In this document: positions 23,366 through 36,800 of the stretch, piece after piece
Layout of the letters: every line of letters begins with the position of its first letter
Numbering within the stretch: the first letter of the stretch is position 1
Assembly: GCA_947623455.1 (NCBI GenBank)
Contig: OX392529.1
Coordinates: 62,929,686 to 62,993,685 of the forward strand
Source of the DNA: Mimachlamys varia
Taxonomy: Eukaryota > Mollusca > Bivalvia > Pectinida > Pectinidae
Direction: 5' to 3'
Length of the DNA: 64,000 bases
Made by a program: the position numbers and the translations under genes
Notes under the pieces: model-generated
Database searches by the model: none
Seen by the model: the letters and a program-made list of their open reading frames with translations, nothing else
What the model was told of the DNA's origin: nothing

Positions 23366-24178
23366 GTTATAAACGAGATGAACTAAACTATAAATGCACA
23401 AAGCAAGCATATTCAATTCAATTTGATCGCTTTTATTATTAAGAATTCATTTAGAATCAATTAATATCCAACCTGAAGAAATTGTTCATAAATACAATTA
23501 AATGCATATTATGATACATCTTATTAAACTTTCTGAAATACATTTCATTGTATAAGAAGCATTACCAAAACTTATTTAATGACATTCTCATTTTCATTTA
23601 AGTATCGTAAACCTACTTATTTTGGCATACTCAATTTTCAGCGCATAACGAAATTGATACGGTACCGATAAGTACAATGTTGAATACTCAAAATACTTGT
23701 AACAATAATGCTTTCAGAGGGAGAAATCACTAAAATAAGATTACCGCTAAAATAAGATTACCGCTAAAATATGTACGTTTACAGTATATGGTAGGAAATA
23801 GCCATTATCCTGGCTGATACAATCATTAAACATCTTAAGATGTAAACAAGTAAACAAGATACATAACATGCCCACCTACATTGTTGTGGAAACAAATTTT
23901 TAAATCTCGAGTGATAGCTAACAGAGTCAAAACTGCACATATATGTGCAAACAAGCTATAAAGGTGATTGGTCAAGAAATAAGTTCTATATTTAGCTGAA
24001 TTACTTTCCATTGTCATATTAAGATTCGAAACATGTGGCCTTGAACACAGGACTTTCACATCTGACCGTCCAACTTTCGTGCAAAAATTCTGAAGTACTA
24101 TCTTAGAATTAACTTTAAACCTCCGCTGTGTCTGCAGAGGATGATATCAGGAATGATGTGTGATAACTTGTGAAACTA
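23366..24178. other. Intergenic DNA, no gene seen
   Basis: AT-rich sequence with a short duplicated gctaaaataagattacc (about 23728-23765). No supported gene. Confidence 0.4.
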
Positions 24179-24355
24179 CGGTAAAACCTCACTTACTCAA
24201 ATCTGGTTTACATGAATACTCCTCATTCGTCGAACAGTTTGTTTGGTCCCGAGCAAGTGCGTACATATTCAACCATCCTCAGATTACTCGAATACCATGT
24301 ATTCCTCTAACTATTGATTAGGTCTCCACAAGTTCGAGCAAAAAGTGCTTTACTG
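24179..24355. mobile_element. Small pogo/Tigger-like MITE flanked by TA
   Basis: It starts cggtaaaacctcacttactc and ends gtgctttactg, so the ends are inverted (cagtaaa...). It is flanked by ta at 24177-24178 and 24356-24357. The body alternates ctcgaat-like words (attactcgaataccatg) as in Tigger-type MITEs. It has no coding capacity. Confidence 0.65.
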
Positions 24356-24358
24356 TAG

Positions 24359-24364
24359 TTTATT
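24359..24364 (-). terminator. Candidate IGBP1 poly(A) signal
   Basis: Plus-strand tttatt reads AATAAA on the minus strand, about 475 nt after the IGBP1 stop codon and just next to the MITE end. It is the first canonical signal I noticed downstream. Confidence 0.3.
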
Positions 24365-24714
24365 CATCATGATGTATAGATTCTGTGACCTTGACCTTGA
24401 ATAGATGACCTTGATTTGTCACTAGGCTTCAGACACTGATGTCAGGAATTATCTGTGTGAAGCTTCTGCCACGTTTAATGTTTACAGACTGATGGTCACA
24501 CAAACGTACAGGATGCCAGTGCATGTGTATACTCTCCACCGAAACGCTCTCATAATCACTTCCATGATTTTACAAATGCTGGTTTCTTCCAGTTTTGTAA
24601 GGTCTGCCATGTCTAATATGATCAAGATAGATTATGCTTTTGAGGTTGAATCACAACTAGACTGGTCCGAGACGCTGCTGACATGATAAATCTACAACAC
24701 CAGAGCGAGCCGTC

Positions 24715-24833
24715 AATGGCACCACAGCCGAGTGGCACACAGAGCTGTCAATCACACCACAGCCGAGTGGCACACAGAGCTGTCAATCACACCACAGCCG
24801 CGTGGCACTGAGAGCTGTCAATCACATCACACC
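24715..24833. repeat. 37-bp repeat, three copies, immediately after the IGBP1 stop
   Basis: Three copies of agccgagtggcacacagagc-tgtcaatcacaccac lie within the IGBP1 3' UTR, ending 5 bp from the stop codon at 24839-24841. Confidence 0.9.
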
Positions 24834-24838
24834 CTTTC

Positions 24839-27800
24839 TCATCCCATGTTCTGCCTATTGCCCCATCCTCTTCTATGTTCTAAAAAAACAAAAGGCACAA
24901 TTGGCTTCAACAGTCACATGAATTGAAATACGGTTGTTTTTTGTCGGTGAAACAGGAAGAACCAGTATTCAACAGACAAAGTCTTCTCTTGTTTATCAGT
25001 TAAATGTAATATTTTTGGTCGAATATGGAATTATAATATATGGTACCTCTTTATCATAATTATGAACCAAGAGGAAAATGTTAGTTCCTTTAACTTTCCT
25101 AAACAAAAATCGTGATCATGCAACCTGGTTAAATAAGTGAAGAGACATTAAGCCAACTAACATACCTGTTTTCAAACTTTGAATTGAAAGGTTGAACCAA
25201 TGGTAACAGTGACCTTCTTTTTACCCATGATACTTTGCCATCTCAAGCTTTGGTTACATACAAATTCTGGTAACTTTAGGTGATACAGAAGACATGCCTC
25301 CGACACGATGGAGGAAGTACAAACCTATAGTCCTCAAATAGTTAACCATTGGGAAATGTTTAAAACATCATCTTTACCTATCATGCTAGTATATATCTAT
25401 ATATTTAAATAAAATTGAACTGACATCCAAATAAATTATTTTACCTAGTTGAACAAATACCAACAAGAGGCCCAGAAGGACTATAATGCCCTTATTTCAG
25501 CAACTATGGCAATATGTTTACTATGGCAACATGTTTACTATAGCAACATATTTACTACAGCAACTCATTTACTATAGCAATATGTTTACTATGGCAACAT
25601 GTTTACTATAGCAATATGTTTACTACGGCAACATATTTACTATAGCAACATATTTACTATGGCAACATATTTACTATGGCAATGTTTACTATGACAACCT
25701 ATTTACTATAGCAACATATTTACTATGGCAACATATTTACTATGGCAACATATTTACTATGGCAATGTTTACTACGGCAACATATTTACTATAGCAACAT
25801 ATTTACTATGGCAACATATTTACTATGGCAATGTTTACTACGGCAACATATTTACTATAGCAACATATTTACTATGGCAACATATTTACTATGGCAATGT
25901 TTACTATGACAACCTATTTACTATAGCAAAATGTTTACTATAGCAATATGTTTACTATAGCAAAATGTTTACTATAGCATAATGTTTACTATGGCAACAT
26001 GTTTACTATGGCAACATGTTTACTATTGCAAAATGTTTACTATAGCATAATGTTTACTATTGCAAAATGTTTACTATGGCAACATGTTAACTATAGCAAC
26101 ATGTTTACTATGGCAACATGTTAACTATAGCAACATGTTTACTATGGCAACATGTTAACTATAGCAACATGTTTACTGTAGCAACACGTTTACTATAGCA
26201 ATATGTTTACTATAGCAACATGTTTACTATGGCAACATGTTTATACTGTTATACTGTGTAATTATATCACCACTACTCACCATCTTTCCATTCGTCCCAG
26301 TTGCGTGCCTTCTGTAACTCCTCGGGATCATCTGCTTCAATCTTGTTTTCCTTTTCCTCAGCCTCTCTCTCCCTGTCCTCATTGTCCTTGTCAGGGTCTG
26401 CTGCCCAGTCCTGCATGCTGTGTCTGTACATCACACAAGTAGGGATATAAATACTTCTGGCCTGACAAGATTGGCTAACAGAATATTGATTTCCATAAAG
26501 ATTGGCTAACAGAATATTGATTTCCATAAAGATTGGCTAACAGAATATTGATTTCAATAAAGATTTGGCTAACAGAATATTGATTTCCATAAAGATTTGG
26601 CTAACAGAATATTGATTTCCATAAAGATTGGGCTAACAGAATATCGATTTCCATAAAGATTAGGCTAACAGAATATTGATTTCCATAAAGATTAGGCTAA
26701 CAGAATATTGATTTCCATAAAGATTAGGCTAACAGAATATTGATTTCTATAAAGATTAGGCTAACAGAATATTGATTTCCATAAAGATTGGGCTAACAGA
26801 ATATTGATTTCCATAAAGATAAGGCTAACAGAATATTGATTTACATAAAGATTAGGCTAACAGAATATTGATTTCCATAAAGATTAGGCTAACAGAATAT
26901 TGATTTCCATAAAGATTAGGCTAACAGAATATTGATTTCCATAAAGATTGGGCTGACAGAATATTGATTTCCATAAAGATTAGTCTAACAGAATATTGAT
27001 TATCATAAAGATTAGGCTAACAGAATATCGATTTCCATAAAGATTAGGCTAACAGAATATTGATTTACATAAAGATTAGGCTAACAGAATATCGATTTAC
27101 ATAAAGATTAGGCTAACAGAATATCGATTTACATAAAGATTGGGCTAACCGAATATCGATTTACATAAAGATTAGGCTAAGAGAATATTGATTTCCATAA
27201 AGATTAGGCTAACAGAATATTGATTTCCATAAAGATTAGGCTAACAGAATATTGATTTCCATAAAGATTAGTCTAGCAGAACATTGATTTCCATAAGGAT
27301 TAGGCTAACAGAATATTGATTTCCATAAAGATTAGTCTAGCAGAATATTGATTTCCATAAAGATTAGGCTAACAGAATATTGATTTCTATAAAGATTTGG
27401 CTAACAGAATATTGATTTCCATAAAGATTAGGCTAACAGAATATTGATTTCCATAAAGATTAGGCTAACAGAATATTGATTTACATAAAGATTAGGCTAA
27501 CAGAATATTGATTTCCATAAAGATTAGGCTAACAGAATATTGATTTCCATAAAGATTAGGCTAACAGAATATTGATTTCCATAAAGATTAGGCTACCAGA
27601 ATATTGATTTCCATAAAGATTAGTCTAGCAGAACATTGATTTCCATAAGGATTAGGCTAACAGAATATTGATTTCTATAAAGATTTGGCTAACAGAATTC
27701 TGATTTCCATAAAGATTAGGCTAACAGAATATTGATTTCTATAAAAATTAGGCAAACAGAATATTGATTTCCATAAAGATTTGGTTAACAGAATATTGAT

Positions 27801-30800
27801 TTCCATAAAGATTAGGCTTACAGAATATTGATTTCCATAAAGATTAGGCTAACAGAATATTGATTTCCATAAAGATTAGGCTAACAGAATATTGCTTTCC
27901 ATATAGATTAGGCAAACAGAATATTGATTTCTATAACGATTACGCTAACAGAATAATATTTACATTCTACACTGACTGACATTCACTCGATAACCATTGT
28001 CTTGCAAACTAGAGTTATTTTTCAATAACAATACTTATGCCGTTGACAACAATACATGTGGGTGGAGCTATACAAACTACCCAGTTTCAGTCACAATTGT
28101 ATTACATCACCACGACTTATGCAAACTTCATACTGTTACATTTATTGAATCGTTTTCTCGTTTGTAAGTTTTGAAATGAAATATATGTCCGCAGTTGGGG
28201 CTATATTGAACAGAAAAGTTGTATTTTAAATATTTTTCTGTAAAGGGTTCATGACTTTTCTGTTTATGAGATCAGAAATCCAGTTAACTCCAGGGTATAA
28301 AAGTGATTTGGTGAACCTTTTTTCAAATATTCTGCCTCCATGGGTGAAAGTAAAAAAATCCTGAAAAACTGAAAATAAATTAAAGTAAGAAAAAGCTGAA
28401 AAACTGGAAATAAATTTATTGACCATCCACGTGTCAAAAAACAGAATTCCGTCACAAAACGGGAAACTATCACCCATGTGCCTCGCCATACACTTACCCT
28501 GGTGGCTGAAACGTGCCATCCTTGAGCTTCTGTTCATAGAATTCCTCAATAGTTACAGTGGGAATGCTAGGATATCCCAGTCCAAACACCTGCTTCTGTA
28601 TGATATCCTTTGTGATGATAAAAGGACGGATGGCCTGGAAAAATAACATATTTATCAAAGGTTAATACAGGTCATTCCTTGGTCCCTGTTCATCTGCCAC
28701 CTGATCAGTGGAAGGGAGACAACTCTACTTCAGGAAAAGTGATCAATACACATGCAAGGTGATTGCCTTTTCTTGACCTTTTACCTGTCAGAAACACCAG
28801 AATAAAACCGGTGGTTATCTCCCCCTGACCTTTCACCTGTCAGTAACACCAGAATATCACCTGTCAGTAACACCAGAATATAAACTGTCAGTAACACCAC
28901 AATATCACCTGTCAGTAACACCACAATATCACCTGTCAGTAACACCAGAATATCACCTGTCAGTAACACCAGAATATCACCTGTCAGTAACACCAGAATA
29001 TCACCTGTCAGTAACACCAGAATATCACCTGTCAGTAACACCAGAATATCACCTGTCAGTAACACCAGATTATCACCTGTCAGTAACACCACAATATCAC
29101 CTGTCAGTAACACCAGATTATCACCTGTCAGTAACACCACAATATCACCTGTCAGTAACACCACAATATCACCTGTCAGTAACACCAGAATATCACCTGT
29201 CAGTAACACCACAATATCACCTGTCAGTAACGCCAGAATATCACCTGTTAGTAACACCACAATATCACCTGTCAGTAACACCACAATATCACCTGTCAGT
29301 AACACCAGAATATCACCTGTCGGTAACACCAGAATATAAACTGTCAGTAACGCCAGAATATCACCTGTCAGTAACACCAGAATATCACCTGTCAGTAACA
29401 CCACAATATCACCTGTCAGTAACGCCAGAATATCACCTGTTAGTAACACCACAATATCACCTGTCAGTAACACCACAATATCACCTGTCAGTAACACCAC
29501 AATATCACCTGTCAGTAACACCAGAATATAAACTGTCAGTAACACCACAATATCACCTGTCAGTAACACCAGAATATCACCTGTCAGTAACACAGAATAT
29601 CACCTGTCAGTAACACCAGAATATCACCTGTCAGTAACACCAGAATATCACCTGTCAGTAACACCACAATATCACCTGTCAGTAACACCAGAATATAACT
29701 GGTGGTTATCTCCCCCTGACCTTTCACCTGTCAGTAACACCACAATATCACCTGTCAGTAACACCACAATATCACCTGTCAGTAACACCAGAATATCACC
29801 TGTCAGTAACACCAGAATATCACCTGTCAGTAACACCACAATATCACCTGTCAGTAACACCACAATATCACCTGTCAGTAACACCACAATATCACCTGTC
29901 AGTAACACCACAATATCACCTGTCAGTAACACCACAATATCACCTGTCAGTAACACCACAATATCACCTGTCAGTAACACCACAATATCACCTGTCAGTA
30001 ACACCAGAATATCACCCGTCAGTAACGCCAGAATATCACCTGTCAGTAACACCACAATATAACTGGTGGTTATCTCTCTCTGACCTTTCACCTGTCAGTA
30101 ACACCAGATTATCACCTGTCAGTAACACCACAATATAACTGGTGGTTATCTCCCCCTGACCTTTCACCTGTCGGTAACACCACAATATCACCTGTCAGTA
30201 ACACCACAATATCACCTGTCAGTAACACCACAATATCACCTGTCAGTAACGCCACAATATCACCTGTCAGTAACACCAGAATATAAACTGTCAGTAACAC
30301 CACAATATCACCTGTCAGTAACACCACAATATCACCTGTCAGTAACACCACAATATCACCTGTCAGTAACACCACAATATCACCTGTCAGTAACGCCACA
30401 ATATCACCTGTCAGTAACACCAGAATATAAACTGTCAGTAACACCACAATATCACCTGTCAGTAACACCACAATATCACCTGTCAGTAACACCACAATAT
30501 CACCTGTCAGTAACACCACAATATCACCTGTCAGTAACACCAGAATATCACCTGTCAGTAACACCAGAATATCACCCGTCAGTAACGCCAGAATATCACC
30601 TGTCAGTAACACCACAATATAACTGGTGGTTATCTCTCTCTGACCTTTCACCTGTCAGTAACACCAGATTATCACCTGTCAGTAACACCACAATATAACT
30701 GGTGGTTATCTCTCCCTGACCTTTCACCTGTCAGTAACACCAGATTATCACCTGTCAGTAACACCAGAATATCACCCGTCAGTAACACCAGAATATCACC

Positions 30801-33800
30801 TGTCAGTAACACAGAATATCACCTGTCAGTAACACCAGATTATCACCTGTCAGTAACACCACAATATAACTGGTGGTTATCTCTCCCTGACCTTTCACCT
30901 GTCAGTAACACCAGATTATCACCTGTCAGTAACACCAGAATATCACCCGTCAGTAACACCAGAATATCACCTGTCAGTAACACAGAATATCACCTGTCAG
31001 TAACACCAGAATATCACCTGTCAGTAACGCCAGAATATCACCTGTCAGTAACACCAGAAGTACAGAGTGTCACAGAAATACATGTAAATTTATGTATTGT
31101 TGGTTATAATGTGAAGTATTGTTACAGAATTGTTCTTTTAAATCTTAACTTCTAAAATAAGATTAATTGTTTGAAAAATACAGCTTTAGTATTGCCAATC
31201 ATCAATCACCAAATTTCTTAGATCTCCACACATAGGTGCTTAAAGCCTCTTAAATAAAGATTGATCACTTAAGATGTAGAAAAGCTGATTTATCACACCA
31301 GTAAATCTACGTACAGGGTACAGTTGTGGTAATAACATATCAAGGGCTGCATTTGTTTTGGAACATTTTTAAATAAGGATGTTGGACATTGGGGATAGAA
31401 CTGTGTAGTGATTCTCACTAAAACCCTATAGAGCAATAGTAAGTAGTATAATATAAACTTTACTGTAAAAAACATACTGGTGGCTTCTTTTTCTGGTATT
31501 CCTCTTTCTTCTCCTCCACATCACCATGAGCATCTTCTCGAAGTTCTAACATTTGAATCTCACCTGAAAAAAAAATCATATCGAAGGCGATAAAAGATGT
31601 AAGTCTCTATTGAAGTATGATTTAAAGCCTCAATTATCATCAATTTTAGTCAAACTAACCAAAGTGAACACCTGTCTATAATTACCTCTAGTCTATAACT
31701 AAAACCTATCTACAATTACACCCAGTCTGTAATTAGTAAGACCACCTGTCTATGGCTAGCACCATCTATAACTACCACCAGTCTGTAATTAGTAAGACCA
31801 CCTGTCTATGGCTAGCACCATCTATAACTACCACCAGTCTGTAATTAGTAAGACCATCTGTCTATGGCTAGCACCATCTATAACTACCTCCAGTCTGTAA
31901 TTAGTAAGACCACCTGTCTATGGCTAGCACCATCTATAACTACCACCAGTCTGTAATTAGTAAGACTACCTGTCTATTGCTAGCACCATCTATATCTACC
32001 ACCAGTTTGTAATAAGTAAGACCACATGTCTATGGCTAGCACCATCTATATCTACCTCCAGTCTGTAATTAGTAAGACTACCTGTCTATTGCTAGCACCA
32101 TCTATAACTACCACCAGTCTGTAATTAGTAAGACTACCTGTCTAGGGCTAGCACCATCTATATCTACCACGAGTTTGTAATAAGTAAGACTACATGTCTA
32201 GGGCTAGCACCATCTATATCTACCACCAGTTTGTAATAAGTAAGACCACATGTCTATGGCTAGCACCATCTATATCTACCACCAGTTTGTAATAAGTAAG
32301 ACCATCTGTCTATGGCTAGCACCATCTATAACTACCTCCAGTCTGTAATTAGTAAGACCATCTGTCTATTGCTAGCACCATCTATAACTACCTCCAGTCT
32401 GTAATTAGTAAGACCATCTGTCTAGGGCTAGCACCATCTATAACTACCTCCAGTCTGTAATTAGTAAGACCATCTGTCTATGGCTAGCACCATCTATAAC
32501 TACCTCCAGTCTGTAATTAGTAAGACCACATGTCTATGGCTAGCACCATCTATAACTACCTCCAGTCTGTAATTAGTAAGACCCCCTGTCTATGGCTAGC
32601 ACCATCTATAACTACCTCCAGTCTGTAATTAGTAAGACCATCTGTCTATGGCTAGCACCATCTATAACTACCTCCAGTCTGTAACTAGTAAGACCCCCTG
32701 TCTATGGCTAGCACCATCTATAACTACCACCAGTCTGTAATTAGTAAGACCACCTGTCTATTGCTAGCACCATCTATAACTACCTCCAGTCTGTAACTAG
32801 TAAGACCCCCTGTCTATGGCTAGCACCATCTATAACTACCTCCAGTCTGTAATTAGTAAGACCATCTGTCTATGGCTAGCACCAATCTATAGCTACCAAC
32901 AGTTTGTATAACTATCCATTTCTGGCTAGCACCATCTATAGCTACCAACAGTCTGTATAACTAGAACACTGATACATCAGAAAGGGCCCTGCAATATGTC
33001 TGATGCTCCAATGAATATTGGTATTTTAGAGTTATAGTACAGTGATGTTAAATTTGTAAGTGTTAGAAAACAATTATAAATTAAAACAAAAAGCTTCAGC
33101 AATAATTAAGAAAACTTTTTGTATGTTTTTAATCATGTCAAAGTATTTTGTTTCCATTAGCGTTTAACTGTGTGGAATTGTCACATTCTTTTATCTAAGG
33201 AAAAAGAAAAAATCTGAAAAAATATCAAGACACAATGAACTGAATATTGTCTAATGATTCATAGTAAATATTCTTTCTTACCCATCACATAAGATCTACA
33301 AATAATTGTTTATGGTCGCTGTAGTATGTCCATAGTTGAATCACCTTGACCGTTGACCTTTGAACTTGTGACCTTGAACTATGAGTTTGATCATTGTCAG
33401 TTAACTCTTGGTTTATTTGTTCACTATTTTGCATAATCGATTAGTGAACAGTTAAAAACAGCAAAGATTCAGTATTTTCATGTTAATGTTAAAATCCAAT
33501 ATGGCCGCCTAATAGCCATTTTGAATCCGATTTGCATGAAATACTACAAATGTGATCTAGGATGAATGAGGAATCATCAGTTCCAATTTGATACAAATTC
33601 TTCATCTCCTGGAAACATTTTTGTGCAGAAGAAACAGCAAAGATTCAGTATTTTCATGTTAATGTTAAAATCCAATATGGCCGCCTAACAGCCATTTTGA
33701 ATCCGATTTGCATGAAATACTACACATGTGATCTAGGATGCATGAGGAATCATCAGTTCCAATTTGATACAAATCCTTCATCTCCTGCAAACATTTTTGT

Positions 33801-36800
33801 GCAGAAGACAAAAAACAGACAGACGGACGGACGGACAGACGGACAGACGGACAGACGAATGGACAACCTGATTACTATAGGGCACCCGCATCTCTCGAAG
33901 CGGGGCCCTAACTACCCCTTTATGGCTAGCACCATCCATATAGCCACTACCAGGCTAGCAGTTAAACCCACTGTACACTTTTTGGACACTATAGTTGTCA
34001 CTAGTATAAGTTCCACCGATCTATGAATACATCATACCATAACTAACTTACCATACCATACTGCCTTAACAGTTCTACCATTGTAATTAGATCAGACAAA
34101 CAGGCTGTGGTTACGTTGTCTGTACCATTGTAATTAGATCAGACAAACAGGTTGAGGTTACGTTGTCTGTACTCACAGTTGATGCCCGACAGTTCTTCAC
34201 ACGCAATGTTCACCCACTTCTTCAATAAAGTTATGTAGTATTCTCTCTGGAGTGAACAAAGTGAGAAAAAAAATGAAAATTGAAAATTGGAATTTTGTCT
34301 TCACTCTTTGGCCCAGTTGTTCAAAGGGTGATTAGCTTAACCACTATTTAACGACACTTTTCAAACTTGAATAATTCTGTCAATATACAAGTTACAATCT
34401 TTAAATTGTATGTAAATTGACAATATTAGGCATTTGATATCTGCAAAGTTGTAATGAAATCTATGGTTTCACTTTAAAGTTAAAGGATAATTAAAATACG
34501 CACTAATCACTGATTAAGCTAATCATCTTTTGAACAACTTGGCCCTGAAGGTACAACAGGATCACATGCCAACCCTTCATCCCGACGCTCTGGTATCTTG
34601 TTTTGAGGTCAGATGCACTGCTTAGTCACAATGTACTGTATCATGATTGGTTTTTCCCAATTTTGTGGAATACTGTAGTCTTCACTCACAGCCTTGAAGA
34701 ATGACTGCTAACAATGTACTCCATCTCATGTGATCCCATTGTACCTCCAGGAGCGAAGACAGAATTACAATACATTTCAGCTTACAAGTAATTAAGTCTC
34801 ATTTGATTTCTTAATTATTATCCATGGTGTTTATAGTCTCTGAACTGTCATCTGGAAATGACTTTCATTGAAATTTTTTGGAATTTTGATTATTCTATAT
34901 CAATTCCCGCCCACATTTTACAGAAATCTCCAAAAAGTTAGCTGATATTTCATTGATGAAAGTTGAAGAAACTGCCATCATTCAAGGGGAGTAACTCTTG
35001 AACTTCATCATGAGCACCTCTAACATAAAAATTAAATAGTAAATTGTTAAAGAGTTCAGTTTATTATTAAGCAAATTATTTAAAACAAATTTTTAATATA
35101 AAATTCACTTATGAGATGTCGCATGCATACAAAATTAAATGATGAAAATGATTCTGGCAGCTGTTTTTAGAGACAATGGGACAATCACATTTGCTATAAA
35201 CTTCACACATTGATTGTCTATGTACTGCAGTGAGCTTGTGGCCAAGTGATACTGTGAATATTTGTTTTTACTTTCCCCAAAAAAAGTGCATATGATTTAT
35301 GAGATACCTGTTCTCCGAGCTTTTTTGAAAATCATATGATTAAATGCCTCTGGGAAATAAACACTTTACAGAGTAAACAACATAAGTACCCTGTAAACAA
35401 CATAAGTACCCTTTAAACAACATAAGTACCCTGTAAACAACATAAGTACCCTGTAAACAACATAAGTACCCTGTAAACAACATAAGTACCCGGAGGTGAC
35501 AGACAGGATACTTCAGAAATCTCGAAACCACGTTACCAAGTACTGACTTTGACCTCATCTTCCATATGTTCTTTGTACTGACCTTGACCTCATTGTCCAC
35601 ATGTTTTTTGTACTGACCTTGACCTTACTGTCCACATGCTATTTGTACTGACCTTGACCTTACCGTCCACATGTTCTTTATACTGACCTTGACCTTACCG
35701 TCCACATGTTCTTTATACTGACCTTGACGTCTTCGTCCACATGTTCTTTGTCGATGTAAAGTTTAAGGTCGGCCAGTTTGGCCTCCAGCTCCTTCTGTTC
35801 TTTGAACATCCGTATCTTACTTTCTCTTTCCCTTATCATCTTTGTCATATCTGGGGGACTGTAAAGAAAATGTGGAAAATTTATTACCTGGAAATTATTG
35901 TTTTCCCAACACAAGGGTTTCATATGGGACTACCAGGGCCTTGCCTGAGACTACCAGGGTCTCAATTGGGACTACCAAGGCTAAGCCTGAGACTACAAGG
36001 TTTGGGCCTGAATCTTATGAGGGTCAGGTGTTAAATATCACAGCCTAGCCCGAGAATATTAAAGCCTTTCCTAAGACTACAATGGTCTAGCCTGAGACTA
36101 CAATGGTCTAGCCTGAGACTACAATGGTCAAGACTGAGAATACAATGGTCTAGCCTGAGAATACAATGGTCTAACCTGAGACTACAATGGTCTAGCCTGA
36201 GAATACAATGGTCTAGCCTGAGACTACAATGGTCTAGCCTGAGACTACAATGGTCTAGCCTGAGACTACAATGGTCTAGCCTGAGACTACAAGGACCTAG
36301 CCTGAGACTACAATGGCCTAGCCTGAGAATACAAGGGCCTAGCCTGAGACTACAATGGTCTAGCCTGAGACTACAATGGTCTAGTCTGAGACTACAAGGG
36401 TCTAGCCTGAGACTACAAGGGCCTAGCCTGAGACTACAATGGTCTAGCCTGAGACTACAATGGTCTAGTCTGAGACTACAAGGGCCTAGTCTGAGTCTAC
36501 AATGGTCTAGCCTGAGACTACAATGGTCTGGCCTGAGACTACAATGGTCTAGCCTGAGACTACAAGTGTCTAGTCTGAGACTACAATGGTCTAGCCTGAG
36601 ACTACAATGGTCTAGCCTGAGACTACAATGGTCTAGCCTGAGACTACAATGGTCTAGTCTGAGACTACAAGGGCCTAGTCTGAGTCTACAATGGTCTAGC
36701 CTGAGACTACAATGGTCTGGCCTGAGACTACAATGGTCTAGAATGAGACTACAAGTGTCTAGTCTGAGACTACAATGGTCTAGCCTGAGACTACAAGGGT

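Noticed and set aside
26456..27955. CRISPR-like array of evenly spaced repeats
   Set aside because: There are no unique spacers, the units are contiguous, there are no cas genes and the context is a eukaryotic intron.
28226..28549. Minus-strand 107-aa ORF overlapping IGBP1 exon 8 donor
   Set aside because: Reads from exon 8 in a wrong frame into the intron; the correct frame is fixed by the family match and splice phase.
28781..30651. Three minus-strand ORFs of LLTGDIVV repeats
   Set aside because: Product of a 24-bp tandem unit inside IGBP1 intron 7; there is no start context and the spliced gene model explains the region.
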